Virus record (IMG/VR): IMGVR_UViG_3300015024_000020
Span: 1 to 33,238 of that record
From: a virus
DNA: 33,238 nt
Strand: one strand, 5' to 3'
Within the stretch, counting starts at the first letter, position 1. The number at the start of each line of letters is the position of its first letter. A program made the position numbers and the translations under genes. The notes under the pieces were generated by a model that was not told the DNA's origin, did not search any database, and worked only from the letters and a program-made list of their open reading frames with translations. Below, piece after piece: positions 20,962 to 29,637 of this stretch.

Positions 20962-23900
20962 ATGGCACTTTTTCAGCCCAGAGTCTTTCAGCAAATTTTC
21001 GCAGGCATGGTCGGACGACTTATTTCGTCTACTCCGCTTACGGATTTAAACATCGGTTCGGTTTTCACCACGATGCTCGAAGCCGCCGCTCAAGAAGATG
21101 ACGAACAATACTTTCAAATGTTGGAGATCATTCGAGGCTACTCGCTTGATACTGTTTCTGGATCTGATCTCGATGCTCGTGCGTATGAGTATTCTCTTAG
21201 TCGTCATCCGGCGGCTTATGCCTCTACTACCGTAAGCCTCATCGACACGGCGGTCGCAAAGGTCTTTACGAATGCCTACTCGGGTCTTCCGGGATCGGCT
21301 TCGGGAACTTTCTTAATCAACGGAAACGCACTCACTGGTTTCCCGGCCTTGGGCAGAATAATCATCGGTCGCGGCACTCCGCGCGCAGAGACGGTGAGCT
21401 ACAGCTCTATAACTCAGAACACAAATTATGTGACGTTCAACCTGGCCGGTGCCCTGGCGTATGATCACGGCACTGACGAAACGATCATTCTATCTCAGGC
21501 GGGAAACCGTTCGGTAAACGCCGGGATCATCGTCATCGTTCCGGCGTCTGACATTAACCCAAAAATCGCCTATCGACTTACTTCGGCGGCGACAATTTTG
21601 GACGGCGAACGTCGGGTTGATCTTGTTCCGGTGACGGCCTCGGTCGCAGGCTCCCAAGCGAACGTACCGATTGGCTCGATCACGGCATTCCAGGCTCTCC
21701 CGTTCGCAACGGCGACCGTGTTCAATGTCGCGCGCGTAACCAATGGAGCGGATCTCGAATCCGATCAGGACCTTCGCGATAGAATTAAATCGACCATTCA
21801 ATCTCTCTCGCGCGGGACTGGCCGCTCGATCACGACAAACGTGACCGGGGTTCTTTCAGTAACGGACAACAAACGAGTTGTTTCGGCGTCACTCGTTGAG
21901 CCGACCATCCCTGCGGACGTGGTAAAGCTCTTCATCGACGATGGAACCGGATTCATTCCGAGCTTCGCTGACGTGGGTTTTGAAACCGTGGTTCAACAAG
22001 CTCAGGGTGGAGAAAAGTTTCTATTCGCTCAAAACGTGCCGATGGTGAAGGCCTTTGTCGAAACTCAGAACTCCGAGCCTTACAACCTGATTGGCGGCGA
22101 GACTTTATTCGTCGCCGTTGGCGGCGTGATCGAAACCATTGCTTTTCTTTCGACTGACTTCTCGACTCCGGGCAAAGCTTCGGCCCAAGAAGTTCTGACG
22201 AAGATCAATGCGACCGCAAACTCCTTTGAGGCTCGCGTGACAAAGACCGGAGCAACGGTTCGAATCTTTTCTCGGACAAACGTAAACGAACAGATCCAGG
22301 TCACTGGCGGAACAGCGAATGCGATCCTTGGCTTCCAAACGAGCTTGAAATTTACGTCGTTCCTTTACCGGGTTTCAAATTCGAAGGCAAAGCTCCTCAC
22401 GAAGGACGGCGTTACGGCGTCGGTCCAGTGTACAAGATCGGCGGCATATTCATTTCCGACCGAGAAGAACTTGGTTATCATTGTTGACGGGGCGACCGAA
22501 GATCCTCAGATGGCATGGATAAAGCCCTCTGACTTCGCCTCTCCGACGTCTGTCACCGCACCCCTGGCAGTGGCGATCTTAAACTCAAGACTCGCTGGCG
22601 TGACAGCGCAGACCGTTTCAAACGGCCTTCAAGTGTCACTCACCTCAAAGACTCCACTCTCAACCGGCTCGATGGTTCAAGTAGTTGAGAATTTCACAAA
22701 CGTATTTAATCTGTCAGGTTCTTACACTGACATCACGGCGGCGCTAAAGATAAGTGCTCAAATTTCGCACAACGCTGCGGACACACTCTTTCTTGGACAC
22801 GCGACCGTGGCCTTCCAAAGCTTGTACGTCTCGGCGGTAACTTCAGGTGGCGGAGGAAATCCAAACTTCCAATTTTATAACGGGACCTCTTGGCAAACAT
22901 TCGTTCCACTCGATGAAACTTCAAACCTCACGACGACGGGTCACTTGCTCTTCCGTCTGCCGGGGACTTGGACTCCAAGTGTGGTGAATGGAGTTCTTGC
23001 CTATTGGATCAAGGTTGCGAACATTCCCTCGACCACCCTCGCAATGAAGATCTGTTCCGGAAATGAAGTCTTTGGCTTCCCAGAGGCCAACGTCGTCGGC
23101 GCGAACAAAGACTACACACTCAACCGATTTTTGGGTCAGATCGAACTCGAACAAACATTAAACACTCTCGATTCGGTAACCCTTGGATCTCTCGACACTC
23201 GCGCATCGGTTGTATCGGTCGCAGGAAACTACGGTCTGGCGGGCGGCGAAACGCTTAATATTTTGATCGACGGCATTGCGCAAAGCTCAACCATCCAACT
23301 TTCAGATCTTTCAAATCCAGGCTCCGCTCTTCCTTCCGAGGTTGTAGCCCGCCTGAATAAGGATTTAAACGGAGCTACAGCTTTCACGGTCTCTGGCGGA
23401 ACTCAGATCAAGATCCAAACAAACACTTGGAAAGGTGGACTCCTCCAAGTCACTGGCGGAGCGATGAACGTATATCTTCAGCTCTCGACGGACGGTCAGA
23501 CATCGTATGATCCGCACGTCCCGGCACTTTTGTCGGTCGCGGGGCCATTTGCGTTCCAACCTGGCGACAATATTATCGCAGTTCTCGACAACAACTCGGC
23601 AAACAACTTCACTACGCCATGCACGGTCCCATCAACACTGACGGGAGCCACAAGCTCGACGTCAATGACTGATGGAGCCCTCTACAATACGTTCGTGAAT
23701 GCGTCGGATCTCACCGGCTTTGATTTCATTTACACTCAAACTTATTTCAAGACGATTCAGGCGATTCAATTCAGCTCTTCAAAGACTTCTAAGTCGCTGG
23801 TCAACATCGCGTACACGACAGGGGCAACGGCTGGAGCCGAGGCGGTTGTCGTTGCTGGAAACAATATCGTTTTCCAAATCGCATCTGGCGTAACGACGGC

Positions 23901-24717
23901 AAGCAAGATTTTGTCGGTCTACAACGGCTCGACAGCGGCGAAGGCTCTCGTAAGCGCAACGCTTGTCGGATCTGGTTCGGCGGCACAAGTTTCGACCGCG
24001 CAGACTTTTCTCGCAGCGGTTCGAGCAACAATTGCCTCGTACACTATTCCGTCGGGCCTGCTCACTCTCGCATCGGGTCTTCCGGTAACACCTGCGGTGG
24101 GAGACACCTACGAGGTCGCGCCGAAAACTTCTGCACAAGTCGTGTCCTTCTGGTCGAACAAACGAGTCGCCCTTGTAACGACGGTGGCCGAAGTTCGAAC
24201 GGCTGCGGGCGGAACGAGGGTACAGATTGCGTCTCTCGTCTCAGGCGAATCGGCTTCAGTTCGAATCCCTGGCGGCGAAGGAAACAACGCACTTCAGTTC
24301 TCAACTTCAATACTGATCGGCACTGACGGGTACAGGAACTACACAGGTCTTGCGCAGCTCGCGCAGTGGACAGTCGATGGAAGGTCTTCAGATCTTGCGA
24401 AATATCCAGGCTTCCGAGCTGCGGGTGTTCAAGTCGAAGTCGCAGAGGCCGTGAAAGTTCCAATCTCGGTTTCGATGACCATCACGACGCAAGAAGGGAT
24501 CACGCTTTCTTCGATTTCAAACGACATCAAGTCTGCGGTTTCTTCTTACATTAACTCTCTGCCAGTTGGCGGAGAGGTTGTCGTCTCCTCAATCGTCGCG
24601 GTTGTAAAAGCAGTGAACGGGGTATTCGACGTAAGGGTGAATAGTCCGACGGCAAACGTGCCTATCTCTTACAACGAATTAGCGAGGGTCGTAGAGAGTA
24701 CGATCACGGTGGGCTAA
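20962..24717 (+). CDS. Giant baseplate J-like wedge protein with inserted modules
   Basis: The 1251-residue product has the start of baseplate J or gp6-like proteins ('DLNIGSVFTTMLEAAAQEDD', then 'SGSDLDARAYEYSL') and the corresponding end ('LPVGGEVVVSSIVAVVKAV', 'GVFDVRVNSP'). J proteins form the ring of wedges holding the tail sheath start. They are usually 300-500 residues. Here about 800 extra residues sit between. They include at least three modules of a hook-IN-like pattern (about 373-463, 495-585, 755-845: 'GGETL...IDG', a helix with 'EV...N', 'VTGGA.N..L'). They also include a module with 'FYNGTSWQTFVP' and 'WTPSVVNGVLAYWIKVANI' (637-693), typical of surface-exposed beta domains. Sheath residues 155-250 carry a related module. 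Four bases of the stop region overlap the next start (CTAATGG). Confidence 0.85.
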   Translation: MALFQPRVFQQIFAGMVGRLISSTPLTDLNIGSVFTTMLEAAAQEDDEQYFQMLEIIRGYSLDTVSGSDLDARAYEYSLSRHPAAYASTTVSLIDTAVAKVFTNAYSGLPGSASGTFLINGNALTGFPALGRIIIGRGTPRAETVSYSSITQNTNYVTFNLAGALAYDHGTDETIILSQAGNRSVNAGIIVIVPASDINPKIAYRLTSAATILDGERRVDLVPVTASVAGSQANVPIGSITAFQALPFATATVFNVARVTNGADLESDQDLRDRIKSTIQSLSRGTGRSITTNVTGVLSVTDNKRVVSASLVEPTIPADVVKLFIDDGTGFIPSFADVGFETVVQQAQGGEKFLFAQNVPMVKAFVETQNSEPYNLIGGETLFVAVGGVIETIAFLSTDFSTPGKASAQEVLTKINATANSFEARVTKTGATVRIFSRTNVNEQIQVTGGTANAILGFQTSLKFTSFLYRVSNSKAKLLTKDGVTASVQCTRSAAYSFPTEKNLVIIVDGATEDPQMAWIKPSDFASPTSVTAPLAVAILNSRLAGVTAQTVSNGLQVSLTSKTPLSTGSMVQVVENFTNVFNLSGSYTDITAALKISAQISHNAADTLFLGHATVAFQSLYVSAVTSGGGGNPNFQFYNGTSWQTFVPLDETSNLTTTGHLLFRLPGTWTPSVVNGVLAYWIKVANIPSTTLAMKICSGNEVFGFPEANVVGANKDYTLNRFLGQIELEQTLNTLDSVTLGSLDTRASVVSVAGNYGLAGGETLNILIDGIAQSSTIQLSDLSNPGSALPSEVVARLNKDLNGATAFTVSGGTQIKIQTNTWKGGLLQVTGGAMNVYLQLSTDGQTSYDPHVPALLSVAGPFAFQPGDNIIAVLDNNSANNFTTPCTVPSTLTGATSSTSMTDGALYNTFVNASDLTGFDFIYTQTYFKTIQAIQFSSSKTSKSLVNIAYTTGATAGAEAVVVAGNNIVFQIASGVTTASKILSVYNGSTAAKALVSATLVGSGSAAQVSTAQTFLAAVRATIASYTIPSGLLTLASGLPVTPAVGDTYEVAPKTSAQVVSFWSNKRVALVTTVAEVRTAAGGTRVQIASLVSGESASVRIPGGEGNNALQFSTSILIGTDGYRNYTGLAQLAQWTVDGRSSDLAKYPGFRAAGVQVEVAEAVKVPISVSMTITTQEGITLSSISNDIKSAVSSYINSLPVGGEVVVSSIVAVVKAVNGVFDVRVNSPTANVPISYNELARVVESTITVG

Positions 24718-25847
24718 TGGCAAAACTTGATAAGATGACGCGCTTTGTGCCGGGACTTTACCGGCCATCTGAAAATGAAAATGTTCGCGGACTTCTTTAT
24801 GCGTGGTCTGGTGAAGACGATGGAATCGTTCAATCTGTGATTGACGCCAAAGAACAACTCTTCGTCCAAACCGCGCAACTCCAATATCTCGATGCTCTCG
24901 GTTCAAACGTCGGCGTGTTTCGTCCAACGGCTTTTCAGTTGGCAGATGAACAGTATCGCCTTCTAATTCCCGCTCTTTCGTTCGCACCAAAGCAAGTTCG
25001 TCCAACGATCATCGCAGTTTTGAATGTATTTTTTGGTGTAGGAAATCCTTTTGTCCAAGTATTTGAATCAAATCCAAACGAAATCGCGATTCAAATTCCA
25101 TCTTCAGTCCCGTCCCTTCGCCGGTCGGTTCGCGGGTCTCTGCATTTGAAGGCATACAGCTTCATGATCCAGTCGATAGACAACACAATGAAGACAATGC
25201 GAGTGGCGACCTATAGCTCATCCAAGACCCTAAAGCTCGATGAGCTTTCAGAGTGCGTGGCGGGCCAAGATCTTCATACGGCGACCATTCTTGGAAACTC
25301 GGCAGGCACCGGATCTCAGACCATTCAGTTTTCAGCGAGCGATGATCTTTCAAAATTTCAAGTGGGCCGGTATTTTGTTGTCACAAACGCCAAGTACCCT
25401 TCGTCCTACATTAACGACAAGCGACGCCCTTATTCCGTGACGAAGTCTCGCGGTGTTCTCGGTCAGTCGATCAAGGCCGGTCAAATCGCGCCTCACATAA
25501 CGATGCAGGACTCGTCAAACGTACCGGATGCTTCGGGGTATATCTGTTTTGATTTCGGGTTCAATAACGAGGAAGGTCCGATTAAATATTTCTCTCGGCC
25601 AAATAACTCGACGCTCCAATTAGACCCGAGCTACGTCTTTCAGCGGAATCATTCGATAGGGGAAACTGTGAATGTCGTAGTGCCACCTTATCAAACGCCA
25701 GACATCAACGGTTACGACTACAGGCCCTATTTGGTCGGTGTGACCGCAGCCCGCCTCCTCGCTCAAAGTATCGTGCAGGAGGTCTTGGCGGCGGGGATTG
25801 TTATCAGGTGGATCGTTGTAAGTCCGAACACGGGCATAGGTTTTTGA
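24717..25847 (+). CDS. Baseplate wedge protein, gpI/tail protein I position
   Basis: The 376-residue product overlaps the J stop as TAATG, and directly after J is the usual place for gpI-like proteins that complete the wedge and attach fibres. The N-terminal third is helical ('ENVRGLLYAWSGEDDGI', 'QLQYLDALGSNVGVFRPTAF') and the rest is beta-rich, with 'FDFGFNNEEGPIKYFSRPNN'. The C-terminus has a helix ('TAARLLAQSIVQEVLAAGI') followed by a hydrophobic strand with 'IRWIVVSPNTGI', like the closing part of tail protein I homologues. The early 'YLDALGSNVGV.RP' phrase is typical of these wedge proteins, in which it forms the first strand after a helix. Confidence 0.65.
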   Translation: MAKLDKMTRFVPGLYRPSENENVRGLLYAWSGEDDGIVQSVIDAKEQLFVQTAQLQYLDALGSNVGVFRPTAFQLADEQYRLLIPALSFAPKQVRPTIIAVLNVFFGVGNPFVQVFESNPNEIAIQIPSSVPSLRRSVRGSLHLKAYSFMIQSIDNTMKTMRVATYSSSKTLKLDELSECVAGQDLHTATILGNSAGTGSQTIQFSASDDLSKFQVGRYFVVTNAKYPSSYINDKRRPYSVTKSRGVLGQSIKAGQIAPHITMQDSSNVPDASGYICFDFGFNNEEGPIKYFSRPNNSTLQLDPSYVFQRNHSIGETVNVVVPPYQTPDINGYDYRPYLVGVTAARLLAQSIVQEVLAAGIVIRWIVVSPNTGIGF

Positions 25848-25865
25848 GAATAGTTTAAGGGGTTC

Positions 25866-27530
25866 ATGATGCAGAGAGCACAAAGATTTGTAGCCGATCA
25901 GAGATTTGATCTTCCCCAGTACGATTCAATGATCGCGCTCATTTCCGCTGAGTTTCAGGCTTACAATAAGTCTCTTTTCTCGCCGAAAAGCCGCATCGTT
26001 CAAAACTGGAAAATTGTAAATGCTGGCGGCTTAGGCGTATCCGTCGATCAGTCAATAGACTCAACTCTTTTTGACTCTCAAAACTTGGGCAATGAAGGGT
26101 TCATTTACTATCCAACGACCTCTCCTCAGCTTGTTCTTGGCCTGATCGACAACTCGACAAACTACGTTGAAGTTCAAGTCATTGCGACCACGACAGCTCC
26201 CGACACGGTGGCGATCTGGGATACGACGGCAAACGGCGGAACCGGAGAAGAGTTCACTCAAAACGTAAACACGGTGGCCGAACAGCTCCCAATCCTTGTT
26301 TCAAACGTCGTTGCCTTCACCGGCTCGACTGACCATCTTCCTCTCGCGATTGTTACAACCTCGGGCGGCGCGATCACTTCTATTGTCGATTCTCGAAAGT
26401 TTCTCTTTCACGTCGAAACCGATTGGGCGTGGCCGACAGTCCGAAGTGATGTGACAATTGGGTCTGTGAAAAATATGTTCGATGCACTCGCTACGATTTC
26501 AAAAGAAATCAAAGGCACGAACGGTTGGACCGACACACAGTGGTCTTCAACGAAAACTCTCAAAGAATATCAAAATCTATTTTATTACGACGGCGGAGTC
26601 CTCGCATGGGACGGGACCACTCTCAACATTCCAGGAAACTTGGGATTTGAAATTGCAGGCCGCGCGGTTCCTTACGCGGTGGCGGCAGGATCTTACGCGA
26701 TCCCAGAAGGTTCTGCCCTCTATATTGACATTCCGCCGAACACTCCGGCGGGCGCGATCACTCCGGTCATCGCTGCAATGAGTGCAGTCCCAATCAACCC
26801 AACGATGACGGGTTTCTCGCCGTACTTACAGGTTGTCTTCTTCCGTCGGAACAACAAGCTCTACGGCTCAATGGATATTCCAGAATTAGATCCTGGCGAA
26901 TCCGCAGTGATCGGCGAATCAATTGCTCAATCACTTCAGGGTCGTCTCGGTGTGGTGGATGACGCTCACTACGAAGCCTACAGCTCAACAAACTATGTTT
27001 CGTCTTCGGCCTCATACCCTGAAGCAATTTCCGATCTCGATGTCGCTTTAAATACGGCTTACAACGAAATCAACGCGGCGCTGACGGCTCACGCGCTTGA
27101 AGATATTTTTAGCGTCACCTCTCCTCAAACAGATTTCACTTCGAGCGACATCACTTGGTCGCCAGACAATACGATCCCTGATATTCAGGTTTACCGAAAT
27201 GGTCAAAAGCTTCTGCTCGCGAGCGACGGAACGTCTGCGACAGGTGAATATAAAAAGACTTCTGGAACTTCAATCACGTTCTTTGACACGATCAACGGAT
27301 CGGTCGCAGTTCCCGCGCGAGTTATTGTTCGCCAGGAAAGAACGGGCGGTGGAGCGGTTCTAGATTTGACCAACATCACGGTCAATCCTCAGCCGTTGAC
27401 CAATGGGTCTCTTTCGATTGGAACGACAGCAAAATCATGGAGTTCGCTATATCTCCACGACACAGTGACTTCTGGAATTTACAAACTCTCAGTTACAAGC
27501 GGCGTCTTAGACGCTGTAAGGGTGAATTAA
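25866..27530 (+). CDS. Tail fibre or baseplate-fibre adaptor protein
   Basis: The 554-residue product starts at ATGATG after AAGGGG. Its N-terminus is helical ('RFDLPQYDSMIALISAEFQA'), which could dock to the gpI-like wedge encoded just before. Residues 50-380 are beta-rich with 'DHLPLAIVTTSGGAITSIVD', a common fibre linker. Residues about 420-500 hold the small module 'DIQVYRNGQKLLLASDGT' with 'GTSITFFDTINGS', also seen as a free protein at 29314-29607. The C-terminus ends in 'SLSIGTTAKSWSSLYLHD', the usual strand pattern before fibre tips. The size and layout fit a proximal fibre or a fibre-attachment protein. No peptidase or hydrolase motif is evident. Confidence 0.65.
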   Translation: MMQRAQRFVADQRFDLPQYDSMIALISAEFQAYNKSLFSPKSRIVQNWKIVNAGGLGVSVDQSIDSTLFDSQNLGNEGFIYYPTTSPQLVLGLIDNSTNYVEVQVIATTTAPDTVAIWDTTANGGTGEEFTQNVNTVAEQLPILVSNVVAFTGSTDHLPLAIVTTSGGAITSIVDSRKFLFHVETDWAWPTVRSDVTIGSVKNMFDALATISKEIKGTNGWTDTQWSSTKTLKEYQNLFYYDGGVLAWDGTTLNIPGNLGFEIAGRAVPYAVAAGSYAIPEGSALYIDIPPNTPAGAITPVIAAMSAVPINPTMTGFSPYLQVVFFRRNNKLYGSMDIPELDPGESAVIGESIAQSLQGRLGVVDDAHYEAYSSTNYVSSSASYPEAISDLDVALNTAYNEINAALTAHALEDIFSVTSPQTDFTSSDITWSPDNTIPDIQVYRNGQKLLLASDGTSATGEYKKTSGTSITFFDTINGSVAVPARVIVRQERTGGGAVLDLTNITVNPQPLTNGSLSIGTTAKSWSSLYLHDTVTSGIYKLSVTSGVLDAVRVN

Positions 27531-28084
27531 TGTCAGTCGGTGTTAAAGCAAATTTCGTAGTTTTGGTTCCAACCGTAAGAGCACTCGTGCCAAACGGCGC
27601 GATCTTTTTGGATGCGGCCAACGGGAATGCTTCGACGATCAAGTCAACTTCAGGAACAGTTGACGTTATCAACTCCTCTGCGGCGGCGACAAATCTTGTA
27701 ACCAAGCTTATGCAGGCCGCAGCCCCGATGGCGGTGAACACTCCGGTCTCAAAAAGGGCAGATGGACAAATTCAAATTGCAGATGCGAATGCTCCTGAAG
27801 GAAGAGATCTCATCGGCGTTCTCCTCCAGGCTTCGGTCAATGCAGGCGACATCGTTTCCGTTCTTCTCGTGGGCGCAAACATGCAGGACGCCGTCTCTGG
27901 TTTGGGTTTTAATGTTGGGGATGAAATTTACGTGAGCGACAGCGGGGGCTACACGAATGACCCCTCAAGCCTTACGGGGATGGATTCGATTATAAAAATT
28001 GGGATCGCGGATTGTTCTGCGGGCGGTGCAAGCACTACTGCCACGGATTTGATTCTCTTCCCGGATGTTGTGAGTAACTTATGA
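27530..28084 (+). CDS. Fibre-associated beta-rich protein
   Basis: The ATG at 27530 overlaps the previous stop as TAATG with AAGGG upstream. An earlier in-frame start inside the previous gene is not favoured. The 184-residue protein has an N-terminal half of small and hydrophobic residues ('NFVVLVPTVRALVPNGAIFL', 'AAATNLVTKLMQAAAPM'). Its C-terminal module ('GFNVGDEIYVSDSGGYTNDP', 'SIIKIGIADC') resembles the C-terminal part of the 28367-29290 product. The 'G.NVGD.IYVS..GGYT' pattern is seen in many virion decoration and fibre proteins. It lies between two fibre genes and probably belongs to the same appendage. Confidence 0.65.
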   Translation: MSVGVKANFVVLVPTVRALVPNGAIFLDAANGNASTIKSTSGTVDVINSSAAATNLVTKLMQAAAPMAVNTPVSKRADGQIQIADANAPEGRDLIGVLLQASVNAGDIVSVLLVGANMQDAVSGLGFNVGDEIYVSDSGGYTNDPSSLTGMDSIIKIGIADCSAGGASTTATDLILFPDVVSNL

Positions 28085-28374
28085 AAAAGTTGAAGCCGGT
28101 AAAAGACATGAAGCCGCCGAAAGCTCGTGATAAGTGGCCTCTTGAAAGTTTGGTTGAACAGATGCAAGCCGAAGGTGACGGAATTTTCGTTGTCACTTCT
28201 CTAGCAAAAAACAAAGACGATCAACCCACTTTGGGCCAGCTTGTCAGTGCGGGAAAGACTTCGCATGAGAAGTTCGTCAACTTTGTCAGAGAATTTGCCG
28301 ATCCGTTAGGCTTGGAAGTGGAAGTCAAAACAGTATTTTTAATCAAAAAAAAGAAAGAGGAAGTGAATGGCTAA
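28081..28374 (+). CDS. Small basic phage protein, possible fibre assembly factor
   Basis: The 97-residue product overlaps both neighbours (ATGA at its start, 8 bases at its end). It is lysine-rich at both ends ('KKLKPVKDMKPPKARDKW', 'IKKKKEEVNG') and contains a helix ('ESLVEQMQAEGDGIFVVTSL') and 'LGQLVSAGKTSHEKFVNFVR'. It has no adhesin features and no membrane segment. Being a small charged helical protein among fibre genes, it may act in fibre folding or attachment, but there is no motif for this. Confidence 0.55.
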   Translation: MKKLKPVKDMKPPKARDKWPLESLVEQMQAEGDGIFVVTSLAKNKDDQPTLGQLVSAGKTSHEKFVNFVREFADPLGLEVEVKTVFLIKKKKEEVNG

Positions 28375-29290
28375 TTTAAGCTTACTTGTAGTCGTCGGCG
28401 GAAAAAGGGCTCAACAACAGTCAAACACGGCGGTCGCTGATTTCAGCGCACTCCGGGTTGGTGCGGATGTTCTTCAAATCGCTGAGGGCGGTTCGGGTGT
28501 GTCTGCATATTTTGATTTTGGGGCTCGCTCTTTACAAACTTCATTTGCACCTGGGAGTGCAAATGATCTGACGAATAAAAACTACGTCGATACAAAAGTC
28601 GCAAACATCACAATCACATCTTGGCAACAAGCGGTGATTTCTTTGTCAAACACCCCACCAACAACTCCGGCAGTAGGAGATCGTTATTTGATCGGAACTT
28701 CTCCGACGGGTGTGTGGTCGGCAAACGCAAACTACATCGCTCAATGGAATGGATCTGGTTACACCTTCATCGCTCCGCAGGCAGGCATGATCGTTGACTC
28801 GATTGCAACAACGACCGGCGTTTATCTTTACGCCGCAAGCTCGTGGTCTTTGAAGAACTTCGCAGCTTACACTGCATCGACCGGCATCCGCTTGGTCGCG
28901 ACAGATATTCAGCGCGACGACGCTCTTGCATTTACGAATGCAAACGCTTCAGCGATCACCGCAGGTCAGGTTGTTTATATTAAGGCCGCAGGAACCGTGG
29001 ATCTCGCAACGGGCTCTGGTTCGGTAACAAGCAATTCGGCGGTTGGTATGGTTGACGATCCAAGTATCGCTTCTGGCGGAACGGGCCGTGTTGATGTTCG
29101 TCCTGGTTATATTTACACGACTTCGGGGTTAACTCCTGGTCAAGATTATTACGTCTCGAACACTACTCCAGGAGCCTTCGCACTTTACAGCGCGCTGACT
29201 TTTGTTGCGGGCGATTCGGTCATCAAAGTGGGAAGGGCTCTAAGCGCAACGCAGTTGTTGTTCCAACCTAGCTTCGAATACACGTACTAA
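28367..29290 (+). CDS. Tail fibre protein with DUF2793-like domain
   Basis: The 307-residue protein begins with a beta N-terminus and 'DLTNKNYVDTKVAN', the common fibre motif 'a.nKnYVD'. Residues 85-175 match the DUF2793 style ('PAVGDRYLIGTSPTGVW', 'YIAQWNGSGYTFIAPQAGM', 'YLYAASSW'), a domain of phage tail and gene transfer agent fibres. The last 110 residues form a beta module ('GQVVYIKAAGTVDLATGSG', 'LTPGQDYYVSNTTPGAF', 'SVIKVGRALS') similar to the C-terminus of the 27530-28084 product. AGAGG lies before the ATG, with an 8-base overlap of the previous gene. It is probably part of a distal fibre or a side fibre. Confidence 0.72.
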   Translation: MANLSLLVVVGGKRAQQQSNTAVADFSALRVGADVLQIAEGGSGVSAYFDFGARSLQTSFAPGSANDLTNKNYVDTKVANITITSWQQAVISLSNTPPTTPAVGDRYLIGTSPTGVWSANANYIAQWNGSGYTFIAPQAGMIVDSIATTTGVYLYAASSWSLKNFAAYTASTGIRLVATDIQRDDALAFTNANASAITAGQVVYIKAAGTVDLATGSGSVTSNSAVGMVDDPSIASGGTGRVDVRPGYIYTTSGLTPGQDYYVSNTTPGAFALYSALTFVAGDSVIKVGRALSATQLLFQPSFEYTY

Positions 29291-29313
29291 TTCCGAATCT
29301 GGGAGAAGCTTGA

Positions 29314-29607
29314 ATGGCACTACGCTATTTGCTCGTCGAAGACACTACGGGAGTAAAGTCCAGGGGAGCCGCCGCTGGCGGTTCCTCCATCTTTACTGAT
29401 ACTGACTTCACCGTGGGTGCGGGCGGACAGACTGCGTTTGTGGCCTCTACTTTTCTGGTTGGATCTAAAATTGATGTTTATCGAAATGGGGTCCTCGTGC
29501 GCGAGGGCTCCACGAATGACTGGCAACGAAACGCAGGGACCTCGACGATCACCTTTAATTATTCGGTTCTGCAAAATGCCTGGGTAAAGGTGAGAGTTTG
29601 GAACTAA
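29314..29607 (+). CDS. Free-standing small fibre module protein (97 residues)
   Basis: This small protein is a single beta module with 'KIDVYRNGVLVREGSTNDW' and 'GTSTITFNYSVLQNAWVKVR'. The same layout appears inside the 25866-27530 product and, more remotely, in the 29638-31638 product. It is a well-known type of fibre domain ('vYrNG ... itF ... V.v'). The N-terminus has a glycine-serine-rich stretch, so it may be attached flexibly to a larger fibre. GGGAGAAG precedes the ATG. A small tip or collar protein of the fibre is the likely role. Confidence 0.65.
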   Translation: MALRYLLVEDTTGVKSRGAAAGGSSIFTDTDFTVGAGGQTAFVASTFLVGSKIDVYRNGVLVREGSTNDWQRNAGTSTITFNYSVLQNAWVKVRVWN

Positions 29608-29637
29608 TTAGCCGACAACGGGTCACGGGAGAAGAGA

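Noticed and set aside
27437-27529. An extended start for the 27530 gene
   Set aside because: The extra residues are basic, unlike the rest of the protein, and lie in the end of the previous fibre gene. The TAATG overlap with AAGGG upstream gives a better start.
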